Under the pieces are notes generated by a model that was given only the letters and a program-made list of their open reading frames with translations, was not told the origin of the DNA and made no database searches. Of a DNA stretch of 64,000 nucleotides, positions 32,640 through 43,600 are shown one piece after another. The translations under genes and the position numbers were made by a program. This stretch comes from Hyparrhenia diplandra. Its lineage: Eukaryota; Streptophyta; Magnoliopsida; Poales; Poaceae. How positions within the stretch are numbered: position 1 is the first letter of the stretch; the number at the start of each line of letters is the position of its first letter. The stretch is from positions 124,001 to 188,000 of the forward strand of contig JADLZK010002575.1 of assembly GCA_015847255.1 (NCBI GenBank). Direction: 5' to 3'.

Positions 32640-34220
32640 ACTAAGTCAACCCGACAGCCCAGCTCCCCCTCTCTCACACCCTCACACACACACACACACA
32701 CACACGCACGCGACGCGACGCCGCCGACGCCCCGCGCCCGGCGCTCTTGCCGCCCGCCGCCCCCGCCCGCCGAGACGCGCCCCCACCGCCGCAGGCCGCC
32801 CGCTCGCCCGCCCGCGACGGCGCCGCGCCGCCGCTTCGCGCCCCGACGCCCGCCCCGCCCCGACGCCCGGCGCCCCGGCGCCGGCGCCCTGCGCCCCGGC
32901 GCCCCCGCCCCATACTCTGGCGTGGCCCCGGCGCGCCCCGGCCCGGCGGCGGCGCGGGGCGCCGGCGCCGCCTCGGGCCGCCGGGAAGGGTAAGGGGGGG
33001 GGAGGGGAGGGGGGGAGGGGAGGGGGAGGGGGGAGGGGAGGGGGAGGAGGGAGGAAGGGAGGAGGAGGAGGAGGGAAGGGAGGAGGAGGAGGAGGGAGGA
33101 AGGAAGAGGGAGGAGGAGGAGGAGGAGGAAGGAAGAGGAGGAGGAGGAGGACCGCCCATCGCCGCCCCGATGTGTCCGCCACCCTTGCGACCTCGCACCG
33201 CCGCCACCCGCCGGCGGAAGAGAGGGAGGAGGACCGCCCACCGTCGTCCGTCCGGCACGCCGTCGTCTTCAGCTTCGCAGGTTGTCGGCCATTGTGCCCT
33301 TGATGTGAATATGATTGTCGGCCATCGTGCCCTTGATGTGAATATGATTGTCGGCCATCGTGCCGTGTGCTTTGTTTGCAGGTATTGGAAACCTCCCCGT
33401 GCAGGGGAGGTTCTGTCGAAATTTTTAACTGATCCCGTGTGTTTCTTTTTATGCAGAGAGGAGCCCTATGGAGCGGAGTTGAGTGCCTTGCCGAGCCGGC
33501 CGGAGTCCCTTGGCGGCCCTGATCTTCTTCCTCGCCGGGTAGCCTGACTCGACCGCGACCCTAGGTATATCCCCTCCTTCCGTGTCATGGTCGTAGCTAG
33601 ATCGCGCAGCTCAGTTAGGCGTCTCCCGTTCGAAAGAGATACGGTTGGAAGTATGCAGATCCCTGCATACCTATAACCGTATCTGTTTCGAATTGTCCAC
33701 GTTTTTGGACAGCCCGAGGATGCGTAGATGAGGTTCGTTCCGTGCTCCACTCCTGTCTGATTCAGAGTTTCGGCAGCTGCCACCGGAGATCGCCTTCCCA
33801 CCACCGCCACCGCCCGTCTACGGTCAGCCGTCGATCTTCCCTCCACCGCATGGAGCCTCTCCTGTGAGTTTGTCTCCCGTAACTCGAAATATGCATATAT
33901 GAATGTGAATGGATATGATCTGGAGTTTTGAATGCACCATGAGATGTGCACGTGGACATGTGGTTGTCGGCCATCGAGCCGTTGTTTTCTTGCAGGGTTG
34001 GAAAGCCCTCCGTGCGGGGGAGGTGCTGCGAAATTTCTAACTATTTCTCTTCTTTTTTTCAAGTTAATAGATTCTACCTTGAATTTTGTCTCACAAATTT
34101 CTAACTATTTATCTTTGTCTACGTGCAGGACAATTCTCATGCCTCGAACCCAACTCCGAGCCAATCTCAACCGGACGCTTGGGAACGCTGCGGAAGGTTG
34201 GAGGCCGTGGCCGTAAATTT
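32640..34220 (+). pseudogene. Residual exons of the outer CACTA element, transposase deleted
   Basis: A (CA)n run (32682-32703) leads into GC-rich and then purine-rich sequence (32995-33150) up to a possible donor at 33280/33281. A CCTCCCCGTGCAGGGGAGG block and an acceptor (TTTTTATGCAG, 33456) precede a short exon. The segment 33617-33725 (GGCGTCTCCCGTTCGAAAGAG and TTTTTGGACAGCCCG) parallels 27519-27625 of the inner element. Directly after it comes a Pro-rich reading (about 33775-33865) like second-gene sequence, so the transposase between them is lost. The last exon-like stretch ends near 34216. The product cannot be active. Confidence 0.5.
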
Positions 34221-34474
34221 GTCATGATCTAGGTTGAAAACTTGTGCACTTGAACTTGTGAACTTGGATTTTATTTTAGTTTGTGAACTTGTGGTTCCAC
34301 TCATGGACATGTGGTTGAACTTGTGACTTTGTTGGATATTATGTAATATATATGTGGTATTATGGATTTATCGAGCTATATATGTGGTATTATGGATATT
34401 ATGAAATCTGTGTATGTATATATATATTTATATGTGTCAACAATGTCTTTGGAACAAAAAAAAAAAAAAAAGGT

Positions 34475-34883
34475 CAATTTCCGTGTGTGGCTCATGGGAA
34501 ATTGACCAAATATTTCCCGTGAGTGGTGGCGGCTCACGGAAATCGATCAAACATATCCCCGTGAGCTGATATCCCGTTATGCTCACGGGATATCACATGA
34601 CGCCGTTTTTCATGTCCCGAGCCACGTAGGCCAAAAACGGAGTTTCACCCCTCCCCCGTTGACGGCGCCACCCCCCCGTTAGGGATATCCCGTGAGCTAT
34701 GCTCAATCACGGGAAAGGATAGCCCGTGAGCTTTCTCTGTGATCACGGGAAAGGGCGATTTCCGTCGCCTTTTTCCCCGTCCCGGATTTCCGTGATTTAC
34801 GCCCGGGATACCCTTTCCCGTGACTAAAAGGCCCTATCCCGTGAGGACATGTCCTCACGGGAAATCGCCTGAGTCCGGTAGTG
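34475..34883 (+). repeat. Right subterminal repeats of the outer CACTA element
   Basis: Many CCCGTGAGC, GCTCACGGGA and TTTCCCGTGA motifs between an A-run (34457-34472) and the terminal CCGGTAGTG. Confidence 0.88.
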
Positions 34884-34886
34884 CGA

Positions 34887-35697
34887 TGAATCTCATGCTC
34901 GTGATCATTGTCAGTACTTAAGACTGTCAATATTATTTCTAGAGGCCCTTTATACTACCTATATCTGTAGCTATTTTTAAAAATAAGTTTCCCTTTTGTC
35001 AAAAAAAATTGGTGTGCGCGCCTCTGTCAAATTCCGAGTGCAGCTGTGGTAGTATGAGTTTGTACCGCTCCACTCATGACGTATACTGAAGACAGGCGTT
35101 GCGATTTTAAACCACGTAGAATAATGCATGTCCCCGTCGGGTCCTAAAAGGTTGGGCGACCCTGACTCGACGATATGCACCGCCATACTCTCGATCCAGT
35201 CGGCATGCTGGTACTGGATAGCAACGTTCACGAAGCCATCGTCTTCAAGCAGGGCTTCGATCGGCGCCACCATCCGGGTCATCGAGGGTGTGCTCGGGCA
35301 TGAAGGCAACAATCATGAATCCATCAGGATCTGTTTTTCCTACTACAAGCAGCGGTGAACCACGGGAACGACAATTTGTACTGCCAAATCTATTCTTTCT
35401 ATTTCTATTTCTATACTATAAAAGAGCGTTGAAATTGAAACCCATTGTCACCACGAAAACTACCTACCCAACTGAGAATGATATGTGGACCCGTGGTAAG
35501 AAAAACAGCTAGAACATATGGAACACCGGCGTTTCTCACTTCTGCGCCCTCGGTTTTTTCTCCTCACAACATCTACCCGCCCGCGTGTACCTACTGCCAC
35601 CAGATCCTCGTTGTCCTCGTGATCGTCGTGACGTTCCGGCCTTGCTGCCTTCTCCGCCCGTCCAACAAGCAGTAACACCTCCCCCTTCGTTCCATCG
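34887..35697. other. Sequence between the CACTA nest and a Copia fragment
   Basis: Contains the unknown minus-strand open segment described separately. The rest has no assigned feature. The stretch 35545-35680 is GC-rich with no recognised motif. Confidence 0.5.
34977..35370 (-). pseudogene. Unknown minus-strand coding-like fragment
   Basis: Two adjoining minus-strand frames give a protein-like sequence. One reads VGKTDPDGFMIVAFMPEHTL. After a frame change, IEALLEDDGFVNVAIQYQHAD is followed by SMAVHIVESGSPNLLGPDG and FSIRHEWSGTNSYYHS, ending at a stop near 34977. Amino-acid use is balanced and the fragment is not repeat-like, so it could be a degraded host exon. I do not recognise the family. 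A weak likeness (DGFMIVAFMPEH to GGYRVVFSVPEHD) to the 61.2-61.4 kb minus-strand segment is noted but may be chance. Confidence 0.35.
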
Positions 35698-36420
35698 TTT
35701 TTGTGTCATGAACAACTCACCATGCTTTCTCTGAACCTGAATTCCTAGAAAGTAATCAAGGTCTCCAAAATCCTTGATTGCAGACTCCTTATCGAGATGA
35801 CAAAGGAGAGCATCAACCGCTTCCTGAGAAAAACTTGCTACAATAATGTCATCAGCATATATAAGAATCAAAATAACATGATTTCCCTTTTTTATAGAAG
35901 ATCAATGAGGTATCTGCCTTAGAAGGAACATAACCGAGACTTTGTTGCTTCTAACTCAACCATGAGTGTCAGGCCCGGCGCGCCTGTTTTAAGCCATACA
36001 ATGCCTTGTCAAGTTTGCACACATAGTGTGGCTTGGTCTTGTCTTCGTAACCTGGAGATTTCCTCATAAAAACATCTTCTTCAAGAAAACCATGTAAGAA
36101 AGCATTGTGTACATCAAGTTGTCTCAAATACCAATTTCTTGACACAACAAGTGACAGTATAAGATGTATTGTAGCTGCCTTGACAACAGGACTAAAGGTG
36201 TCCTCATAGTCAATCTCATACCTCTGTTTGAAACCTTTAGCTATTAGGCGTGCTTCATGTGTGTCAAATTTTCCTTCAGAGTGTCTTTTGATCTTGTAAA
36301 CCCACTTACAATCAATTACATTTCTTCCTTTCTTTGGTGGTACTATGTGCCAGGTTTTATTTTTCTGCTATGCTGAAAACTCAGCATCCATAGCACACTT
36401 CCAATCCTTATCAGAATGCA
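35698..36420 (-). pseudogene. Ty1/Copia reverse transcriptase fragment
   Basis: The minus strand reads DWKCAMDAEFSA, a stop, then WHIVPPKKGRNVIDCKWVYK, ARLIAKGFKQRYEIDYEDTF, SPVVKAATIHLILSLVV, RNWYLRQLDVHNAFLHGFLE, KLDKALYGLKQA, then in another frame SLGYVPSKADTSLIFYKKG, and finally LIYADDIIVASFSQEAVDAL with DFGDLDYFLGIQVQRKHGE. These are the conserved Copia reverse transcriptase blocks in order, with the catalytic Asp pair in YADD where Copia elements more often have YVDD. At least one stop and two frame changes break it. No LTR, integrase or RNase H flanks it, so it is an isolated relic, opposite in strand to the Copia end at 1-989. Confidence 0.93.
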
Positions 36421-37697
36421 AATTGTAACCCTAGATCCTCTACCAATACAGTGCAATAAATTTCCTAAAATGCAACCATCTACATGGGTGCTTGGAGTAT
36501 AACCGAACATCTGAATATATATGCCTGCTGGGATCAGTTTAAGACTGGTGCATCAATCATGCGACAAGTGAATCTAGTTCTTGGAAGGAAGGAAGGAAAA
36601 TTACAGAGGTACCTGTCTCGTGCGAGCAAGATTCTTCCTCATTGTTGAACGGAGATCGACGGGGATCGAGAGCTGCCGCCGATGGACACTGGGGAAGGTC
36701 GATGGGGATTGAGAGCCACCGCCGATGCAGACAGGGAAGGTCGCGAGAGGGGGAGTCGCTGACACCTCCGCCAAGCCTGGGACTGCCCCTCCATCGCTGA
36801 GGGCCAGAGTGGCCAAGGCTGAGCGCCGCCTCCGTCGCCCTCATGCCCGTCAATGGGGATGTCAAACTGGCCTGAGAGCCTAGGGGATGAACTGGATAAA
36901 CGGGTATACCCTCCCTGTACCCGCGGTTGATTGGGTATTACCCATACCCGTGCGGGTTGCAATTTTCTACCGATACCCTATCCGTTTCACATGGGTATGG
37001 ATTTGAATGGTGGATATGAATAATCAGTGCAGGTTGAATTGAACCAGCAAGCCCCACCTTGATCCATGCTTGTTCTGTCCAGTGGACTGGAGGAGCGCCT
37101 CCTGGCCTCAGTTTGGTCTGCCGCGGCATAGGGAAGAGCCGCCTGGTTTTCATTCATCCAGTCCAGATCACAGTGGCGGACTATGGCGGAGCGTCCAGCT
37201 CCTGTGGCCCAGCGCCATGTCGTGAAATTAAGAAAGTAAGCTTGAACAGCATATGTATAATTGTCACCTCTAGGAATAGCAGGTATCAGTGGCAACTTAA
37301 CTTAACCATCTTTTTTTCTGCGAAACAACTTAGCTTAACTATCGACATCCCAGCCAGAAAAATCAGATGTGATGGTCAAATAAAAAATTGGCATGGAGGA
37401 TGGTTACAGCGCCTGCAGGGACACCAGCACTGTGGAAACCATCAGGCTGTTTTTTGCTGTGTCATGTCTTATATAAACATTCTTTCTTCCTCAGCCGTAG
37501 GCCCCTTTAGTTTATTCGTTCCAAATATACCCTTGCCATCGACAGTGTAACTGCACCGGACAGGAAGCCACGTGTGGACCTGCACTAAGCACATCTGATT
37601 CGAGATGCCTCATATCCTTATTTGCGACACTGGAAGTGCTGTGTGCAGCCCGATCCATTGCTGCTTCATGTGCGGAAGTGTTTGCCCTGATACAAGC
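36421..37697. other. Unassigned intergenic sequence
   Basis: No gene recognised. At 36870-37010 there are clustered GGGTATACCC, ACCCATACCCG and CATGGGTATGG motifs after a CTAGGGGATGAACTGG. This resembles the end of an hAT-type element, but no partner end was found. A short GC-rich stretch lies at 36650-36850. Confidence 0.45.
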
Positions 37698-37700
37698 TAA

Positions 37701-38884
37701 GAGCAACTCCAGCCGGCTCTCTTAAAAGTGACCTCCTATTTCTAATTTAGGAACTAATTTGTAAAATTTGAGGACCTCAAATTACTCACGACTCCGGCAG
37801 ACATCCTAAAATTGAGACCCCAAACAAAATCTCACGTCGCCTCGCTGCCCTGATGCCGGATCTGCCGAGCCGCCACACGGCCGCGCCCTGCGGCAGAAGA
37901 GCAGCGCCGCCCTCCTCCGGCCCCTGCCCCTTCATGATGCCGGCGACCTCCGTCTTGTCCCTGACCACGACGCCCATCTTGACCGCAATCACCGGAACAT
38001 GGCCACGACCCTGGTCACGTTCAGGATGCCGCCCGCTGCGCTCGCTGACCGCGACCACCCACCCGTCGCCGTCGGGGACCCTGAACACGCGCCCCACCTC
38101 CGCCCAGGTCCGCCTCCCCTCGGCGCCCGGTGCTCCGGACTAATGGTGGCGAGTAGCGAGGCATTGCTTTGGGCCCCATGGCCATGCGCGCGCCCTCCCT
38201 TGCCGACACCGTGGGAACAACGAGTGTCGAAGCAGGCGAAAGCACGCGTGGTCCACCACCTCGGTGTGCACGCTGTCAACGATGTCATCCACCAACATCT
38301 TGCCATGATCGGGCGATGGGCTTCTTCGCGGGGCTGTCGTCACCGCCCGCACCGGGCGGCGGCATCCGCGGCGCCATCTTGCCGCTGACCTTGTTCGTGG
38401 GGGAAGGGAGCTTCTTCCGCGCCGCCCCCACCGGGGAGTGGTCGTCCGTAGCGGCGAGACCACCGTGGGGGCGAGGTCGGCGCTGAAGCTACCGAGCGCG
38501 GCCTGGAGGCGCAGCCTATCGACGAGGGTGGGAGACGCCGACCGGAGGTGCTGGGAAGCTGGCCGGGCACGGCCACTCGAGCTCGCAGGCGTAGGGAAGC
38601 TGGGCTTGTGGCCTCCATGGCGTGGCCGCCGAGCACCGTCGTGGGCCGGGAGCGAGGTGGCGGCGCGTGCGGGTGACAGGACGGTATGGCGAGGAGGGTA
38701 AAAAATTGGGTGGGGCCCACAAATGGGATGGGATAGGGGGTTCCTGTATATGGGGCCTGAGCCTATATTTTGAGGGGGCATGAAAAATAGGAGCCCATCT
38801 AGGGACTCCATTGAAGTTATGTTTTTACCAAAAACCTTAAAATTTGGGTAGGGGTCCAAATAGGGGCCCCCACTGGAGTTGCTC
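37701..38884. mobile_element. Non-autonomous PIF/Harbinger-like element (1.18 kb) with GC-rich cargo
   Basis: The ends GAGCAACTCCAGC and CTGGAGTTGCTC form an inverted repeat. TAA borders both sides (37698-37700 and 38885-38887), the duplication expected for PIF/Harbinger. Near the ends lie matching AT-rich stretches (AAATTTGAGGAC / AACCTTAAAATTTGGG and GGGGCCCCC-like blocks). The middle (37850-38690) is GC-rich and coding-like on the minus strand. No transposase is visible. Confidence 0.72.
37786..38620 (-). pseudogene. GC-rich coding-like cargo of the Harbinger-like element, unknown
   Basis: On the minus strand several frames read protein-like text: MEATSPASLRLRARVAVPGQ near 38620, then KMLVDDIVDSVHTEVVDHAC and FRLLRHSLFPR around 38300-38200, then GRVFRVPDGDGWVVAVSERS and KMGVVVRDKTEVAGIMKGQG around 38090-37920. 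The frames change between pieces, as in a gene fragment captured by a transposon and then decayed. The first piece resembles the start of an organelle-targeted protein, but no family can be named. The GC content contrasts sharply with the AT-rich transposon ends. Confidence 0.4.
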
Positions 38885-38887
38885 TAA

Positions 38888-39442
38888 GTGAGTTGGGTTC
38901 TGTATGTGGCCAAAAAAAATATAAGCTACATAAAGAGACAAACAATGGAGGAAATAGGTCAGGGAGATGTTCAATGAGGACTATGTATGTGTAACGCAAA
39001 AGCATAGACATATGACCGGAGATATGTAGGAGATCTGGGATGGGATAAAATGATATAAGATGAAAATGAGGGTATATATGGACTTCTTTTAGAAAAAAAA
39101 ATGATGGGGGACAATACATGGCTCCCAGAAAATACACAGCTCAACTCTAAGAGCCCCTTATATGTATGTTTCGGCAAGGGGCTTCTGCTGTAGCTCTAGT
39201 CGCAGCCTTACTAAATGTGCAACGGCAGAGCGCTCTAGCCAGGGAGCTATCTGGAGCCTGAAGAAAATAATATGAATTATATATGTGGTGATAGCTTAAC
39301 ATTTTGGCTTCTTGCAACCCCACAACCATCCAAATATGATCCACATGTTATGCAAAACGCATACGGGTGCCAACTTGCAACTTATTACAATGAAAATTCT
39401 GTACACCATTTGCACCACTTCCCTCTTCACCACTGGCGACAC
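38888..39442. other. Unassigned intergenic sequence
   Basis: AT-rich, with no gene recognised. It ends at the target-site duplication of the LINE. Minus-strand reading continues from the LINE into this flank only by chance. Confidence 0.5.
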
Positions 39443-39459
39443 AGCTTCATAGGCCATGT
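39443..39459. repeat. Target-site duplication of the LINE, left copy
   Basis: AGCTTCATAGGCCATGT is repeated exactly at 43899-43915, right after the LINE's A-rich tail. Seventeen bases is typical for L1-type insertion. Confidence 0.95.
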
Positions 39460-39898
39460 TGTTATCTTCAGAGCAAATTGTAGAGGCATCATCGGCTACA
39501 TCTTTTGGAACATTCAAACAAGTCCTATTCTCAAAAAAACGTTGGCATTCTAAATCTCTTAAAAAATTAATTGATTTACTAACTTGACAAGAATCATTTC
39601 CTAACTGAACCCCTAGAGCATCGGTGGTTTTAATTAAATATGAATCATCATGGAAAGCAAAGGTGCTAGGTTGGGGGTAAATACCTTTGGCAGAAGAGAA
39701 TTCCAAATTCTGGCGAGCCTTCAACTTGGCTGCTTTTTCTGTAGAATCTTGGTCCAGACTGGATGCTACTCTCTTGCTTGATCTACCAGGTGACATAGTC
39801 CCACCAAGTTGTTTTTTAGCCTTATCAATAATTCCAGAGTCATTTGCTTTTTTGAGCACCTTTGCATTCACCTGTCCAGCTTTCTCAGAGGACAACAA
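39460..39898 (-). pseudogene. LINE ORF1 C-terminal region, inverted fragment
   Basis: ORF1 of plant L1 elements encodes an RNA-binding protein of the ribonucleoprotein particle. The minus strand reads AKVLKKANDSGIIDKAKKQL, SKRVASSLDQDSTEKAAKLK, AFHDDSYLIKTTDALGVQLG and KSINFLRDLECQRF, then TICSEDNN at the duplication edge. The stretch with a D-x-LGVQLG motif followed by an I-x-x-LRDLE helix resembles the C-terminal region of grass LINE ORF1 proteins. The upstream part with the RNA-binding domain and zinc knuckle is missing through 5' truncation. Reading beyond 39460 is host flank. Confidence 0.72.
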
Positions 39899-40074
39899 CA
39901 CTAAAGGCTCTAAATTTAATTTGTTCGGAGGTAGTAGAGGCGCTGGGTGATGGGGGCTGTGATGCTAAGTGTCTACTGTCTCCCGTCTTACCTAGAGCTA
40001 AATCAAAATCTAAAAGTACTAAAAAGAAAAAGAAGGATGTTAAAAAAAAGATATACAAAATTCAGTCTAAATGA
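39890..40074 (+). pseudogene. LINE ORF1 C-terminal tail in normal orientation
   Basis: After the inversion junction the plus strand reads SEDNNTKGSKFNLFGG, seemingly continuing the SEDNN where the inverted piece stops. One frame change later it gives LSPVLPRAKSKSKSTKKKKK and a Lys-rich end with a stop at 40072-40074. A basic tail is common at the end of plant LINE ORF1. The stop overlaps the ORF2 start codon (ATGA, 40071-40074). Confidence 0.6.
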
Positions 40075-43000
40075 AAGGAATATTTTGGAATTGCAACGGG
40101 TTTGCAGATTATAAAAAATATAGATTTTTGTCAGAGTTAATAAAAGAAAAAAAATCTAGATTTCATTGCCTTATCGGAAACCGGTAGAGCCAACTTTTCG
40201 CAGGCCACATTGAATAATATCTGCGCAGGCAGAGATTATTTGTGGCACTGTATGGCTCCACGAGGTCGATCCGGTGGTATGTTACTAGGAATTCATTTGG
40301 CAACTTTTGACGTTGGTGAAATTGATGAAGGTGATTTTTATATTAAATTCAAACTTCGGTACAAACAAGATGATTTCAAATTTAATCTGATGGCAGTCTA
40401 TGGTCCGGCACAGGCAGAACATAAGGCCAATTTCTTGTCTGAAATGGTCCGTGTATGTTCTAAAGAAACCTTACCTATTGTTATAGGTGGTGACTTTAAC
40501 ATTCTACGGAACCAGGCTGAGAAAAATAATAGCAACTTTAATGATAAGTGGCCGTTTCTGTTCAATGCCGTAATAGACTCCTTGAACTTAAGAGAGATTG
40601 AGATGACAGGAAGAAAATTCACATGGGCTAATAACCTGCAGAATCAAACGTTTGAAATGTTAGACAGGATTCTTACATGCATCGACTTTGAAAATAAGTT
40701 TCCGCTACCATTGTACATGCCTTGAATAGAGAAATATCTGATCACACGCCTCTTATTTTTTCTACAAATATTACGTCCTCAACTTATCAATCTCAGTTCA
40801 AGTTTGAACTGGGATGGTTGCTGAGAGACGGTTTTCATGAAATGGTGAGTGATGTGTGGCAGAATACTCCAGTGTCTGGTTCGCCTATTGAAAAATGGCA
40901 AACTAAGATCAGGAGGCTGCGCCAATACCTTCGTGGTTGGGCAAAAAATGCAAGTGGTGCGTATAAGAAAGAAAAAACAGCCCTGCTAAATAAGATAGAC
41001 GAGTTAGACAGAAAAGCTGAGAATGTTATGCTAGATCAATCTGAAGTGGACCTAAAACATGTTCTTAGTGTGAGGCTAGCTGAGCTGTTGAGGGAGGAAG
41101 AATTAAAGTGGTACCAAAGGGCAAAAGTAAAACACCTTATAGAAGGAGATTCGAACACAAAATACTTTCATCTGATAGCTAATGGTAAACACCGTAAAAC
41201 TCGTATTTTCCAGTTGGAGGATGGTAACAATATAATTTCTGGTGATGCTCAATTAAAGGAGCATATCACTAGTTATTATAAAAACTTGTTTGGGCCTTCG
41301 GATGTCTCCCAATTTAATTTGGATGAGACAAGGACCGATGATATCCCACAAGTATCCCTGCTAGAAAATGAGTTGTTAACGGAACCTTTCTCTTTTGAGG
41401 AAATCAGAGCTGCGATTTTTCAGATGGAGCACAATAAGGCCCGTGCCCGGATGGTTTCCCTCGGAGTTCTATCAGACATTTTGGCATTTGATCAAAGATG
41501 ACTTGATGGCTCTGTTCACAGATTTTTATGAGGGAAATTTGCCACTGAATCGCCTAAACTTTGGCAACATTATTTTGCTTCCAAAGAAAAAAGATGCAAA
41601 AGTGATTCAGCATTACAGACCCATCTGTTTACTGAATGTATCTTTTAAAATCTTTACTAAAGTCGCCACTAATAGGTTGTCAGCCATTGCACAGAAGATA
41701 ATCAGCCCAACTCAAACAACTTTTCTACCAGGAAGAAACATTTTGGAAGGTGCAGTAATTCTCCACGAAACAATACATGAACTCCATTCAAAAAAGAAAG
41801 ATGGAATCATTTTTAAAATTGATTTTGAGAAGGCATATGACAAAGTTAATTGGAACTTCCTACAACAAACGATGAGAATGAAAGGTTTTTCGGATAAATG
41901 GTGCCAATGGGTAAGATGTTTTACTGAAGGCGGAAATGTGAACCTAAAGATCAATGATCAATTAGGTCCCTATTTCCAAACAAAAAAAGGTTTAAGGCAA
42001 GGGGATCCCATGTCACCCATACTATTTAACATAGTGGCCGATATCTTTGGCAAAGTACTCATTGCTAGAGCCAAACAATCTAACCAGGTGGAAGGAATAA
42101 TCCCCCATCTTATTCAAGATGGTTTATCCATCCTGCAGTATGCGGATGATACGGTTATCTTCATGAGTCACGATGTTGAAAAGGCGGTTAATATGAAACT
42201 TTTATTAACTACCTTTGAACAATTATCAGGCTTGAAGATAAACTTCCATAAGAGTGAGCTTTTCTGTTTTGGAAAAGCAAAAGAACAGGAAGAATTTTAT
42301 TCGCAGCTATTTGGATGTGTTTCTGGATCTTTTCCATTCCGGTACCTGGGAATCCCTAAGGAAATTGAATAACAAAGACTGGAAGTTAATTGAAGAAAGA
42401 ATAGAAAAGAAGCTTAGTAGCTTTGGAAAGGAAAACTCTTGTCGTAAGTAGGGAGGTAATTTTGGTCTTGATAAACTCGGTGCTTTCTAGTTTACCGATG
42501 TTTATGATGTCTTTTTTTGAGCTTCCTCGTGGGGTGCTTGAAAAAATTGATTGTTTTAGATCACGTTTCTTCTGGCAAAATGATCAACATAAAAAAAAGT
42601 ATAGGTTGGCAAAGTGGGAGGTTTTATGCCAACCAAAAGAACAAGGAGGTCTAGGAATTCTAAATCTGGATATTCAGAATAAATGTCTGTTAAGTAAGTG
42701 GTTATACAAATTATTAAATGAAGACGGTATGTGGCAAGAATTAATTCGAAACAAGTATGTTAAAAAGCAAACCAATTGGAAGTTGTGTTAAAAAACCAAC
42801 AGACTCTCACTTTTGGAAAGGATTAATGAATGTGAAAGATTGCTTTTTGAACTTTGGTCGTTTTAACATTAAAGATGGGTCCCAAACTAGGTTACGGTTT
42901 GATATCCGGTTGGGCAATAAACCCTTAAAAGACAAATTCCCTTCATTATTTAATATTGTATGATCAAAACAAGATTCGTGGCCCAAGTGCTTAGTACCGT

Positions 43001-43600
43001 GCCGCTAAATGTCTCATTCAGGGGAGACATTTAACCGGGGTAATCTAGCCGCAGCAATGAATTGTTAAGGCGTTGATACAAGATATTGCTTTAATGGAGG
43101 AGAGAGATAATTTTATTTGGAGTTTAAATGCATCCGGATGTTTTACGGTCAAATCCATGTATCTTTGCGTTAATTAACAATGGTATTCGAAAGTGTCACA
43201 GGATATTTGGCGTATTAAAGTACCAATGAAAATAAAAATTTTCTATGGTATTTAAAAAAGGGTGTGATTTTAAATAAAAATAATTTAGTTAAACGTAGAT
43301 GGAATGGTGACAAGAACTGTTCTTTTTGCCATATTCCGAATCAATTCAACACCTATTTTTTGACTGTGTTTATGCAAAATTTTCGTGGCGCGGCGGTACA
43401 TTTTCTTGTTTGGTCTACCACCACCGACAAACATGAATGACTTATTTGTGCGATGGACTAAGATTGCAAACGAGAAAAGTAAATTCATTGTTATTAACTG
43501 CAGCTTCAGCTTTACTGCGGGCAATTTGGATAACAAGGAATGAAGTGGTTTTTGATAAATGTAGACCAAAATCTTTCTTGCAGGTGCTATTCAGGGGGGA
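40071..43600 (+). pseudogene. LINE ORF2: endonuclease and reverse transcriptase, frameshifted
   Basis: ORF2 nicks the target DNA and copies the RNA there. The start MKGIFWNCNG at 40071 is the usual beginning of the AP-type endonuclease. Further endonuclease motifs are ALSETGRANFS, MAVYGPAQAEHKANF, IVIGGDFNILR and SDHTPLIFS (about 40740). The reverse transcriptase (about 41450-42360) shows HYRPICLLNVSFKIFTKV, FLPGRNILEG, KIDFEKAYDKVNW, GLRQGDPMSPILFN, the catalytic LQYADDTVIF, and FRYLGIP. Later pieces are INSVLSSLPMFMMSFFELP, PKEQGGLGILNLDIQNKCLL and a zinc-binding-type end (IWRIKVPMKIKIF, CSFC, HLFFDC) typical of plant L1 zf-RVT. Frame breaks occur near 40150, 40710, 41448, 42360, 42440, 42785 and later. 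Confidence 0.93.

Larger units (their letters stand above)
24699..34883 (+). mobile_element. Outer CACTA element, CCCGTGAGC family, interrupted by a second CACTA element
   Basis: The left end is CACTACGGATCAGGG and the right end GAGTCCGGTAGTG. CGA borders both (24696-24698 and 34884-34886), the 3-bp duplication of CACTA elements. Dense CCCGTGAGC / GCTCACGGG repeats fill both ends. After removal of the inner element and one TCC, 3.66 kb remain. The interior keeps GC-rich exon-like sequence but no transposase, so this element is non-autonomous. Confidence 0.9.

Noticed and set aside
32428..33547. Open frames of up to 291 codons in the outer CACTA element
   Set aside because: Same composition effect. 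All frames are open together, and no conserved CACTA protein motif is present in the longest ones.
36870..37020. GGGTATACCC / ACCCATACCCG cluster as an hAT element
   Set aside because: Only one possible end is visible and no 8-bp duplication could be found, so it is mentioned but not called.
39296..39459. Extension of the minus-strand ORF1 frame beyond the LINE
   Set aside because: It passes through the 17-bp target duplication into host flank, so the extra about 50 residues are not LINE protein.
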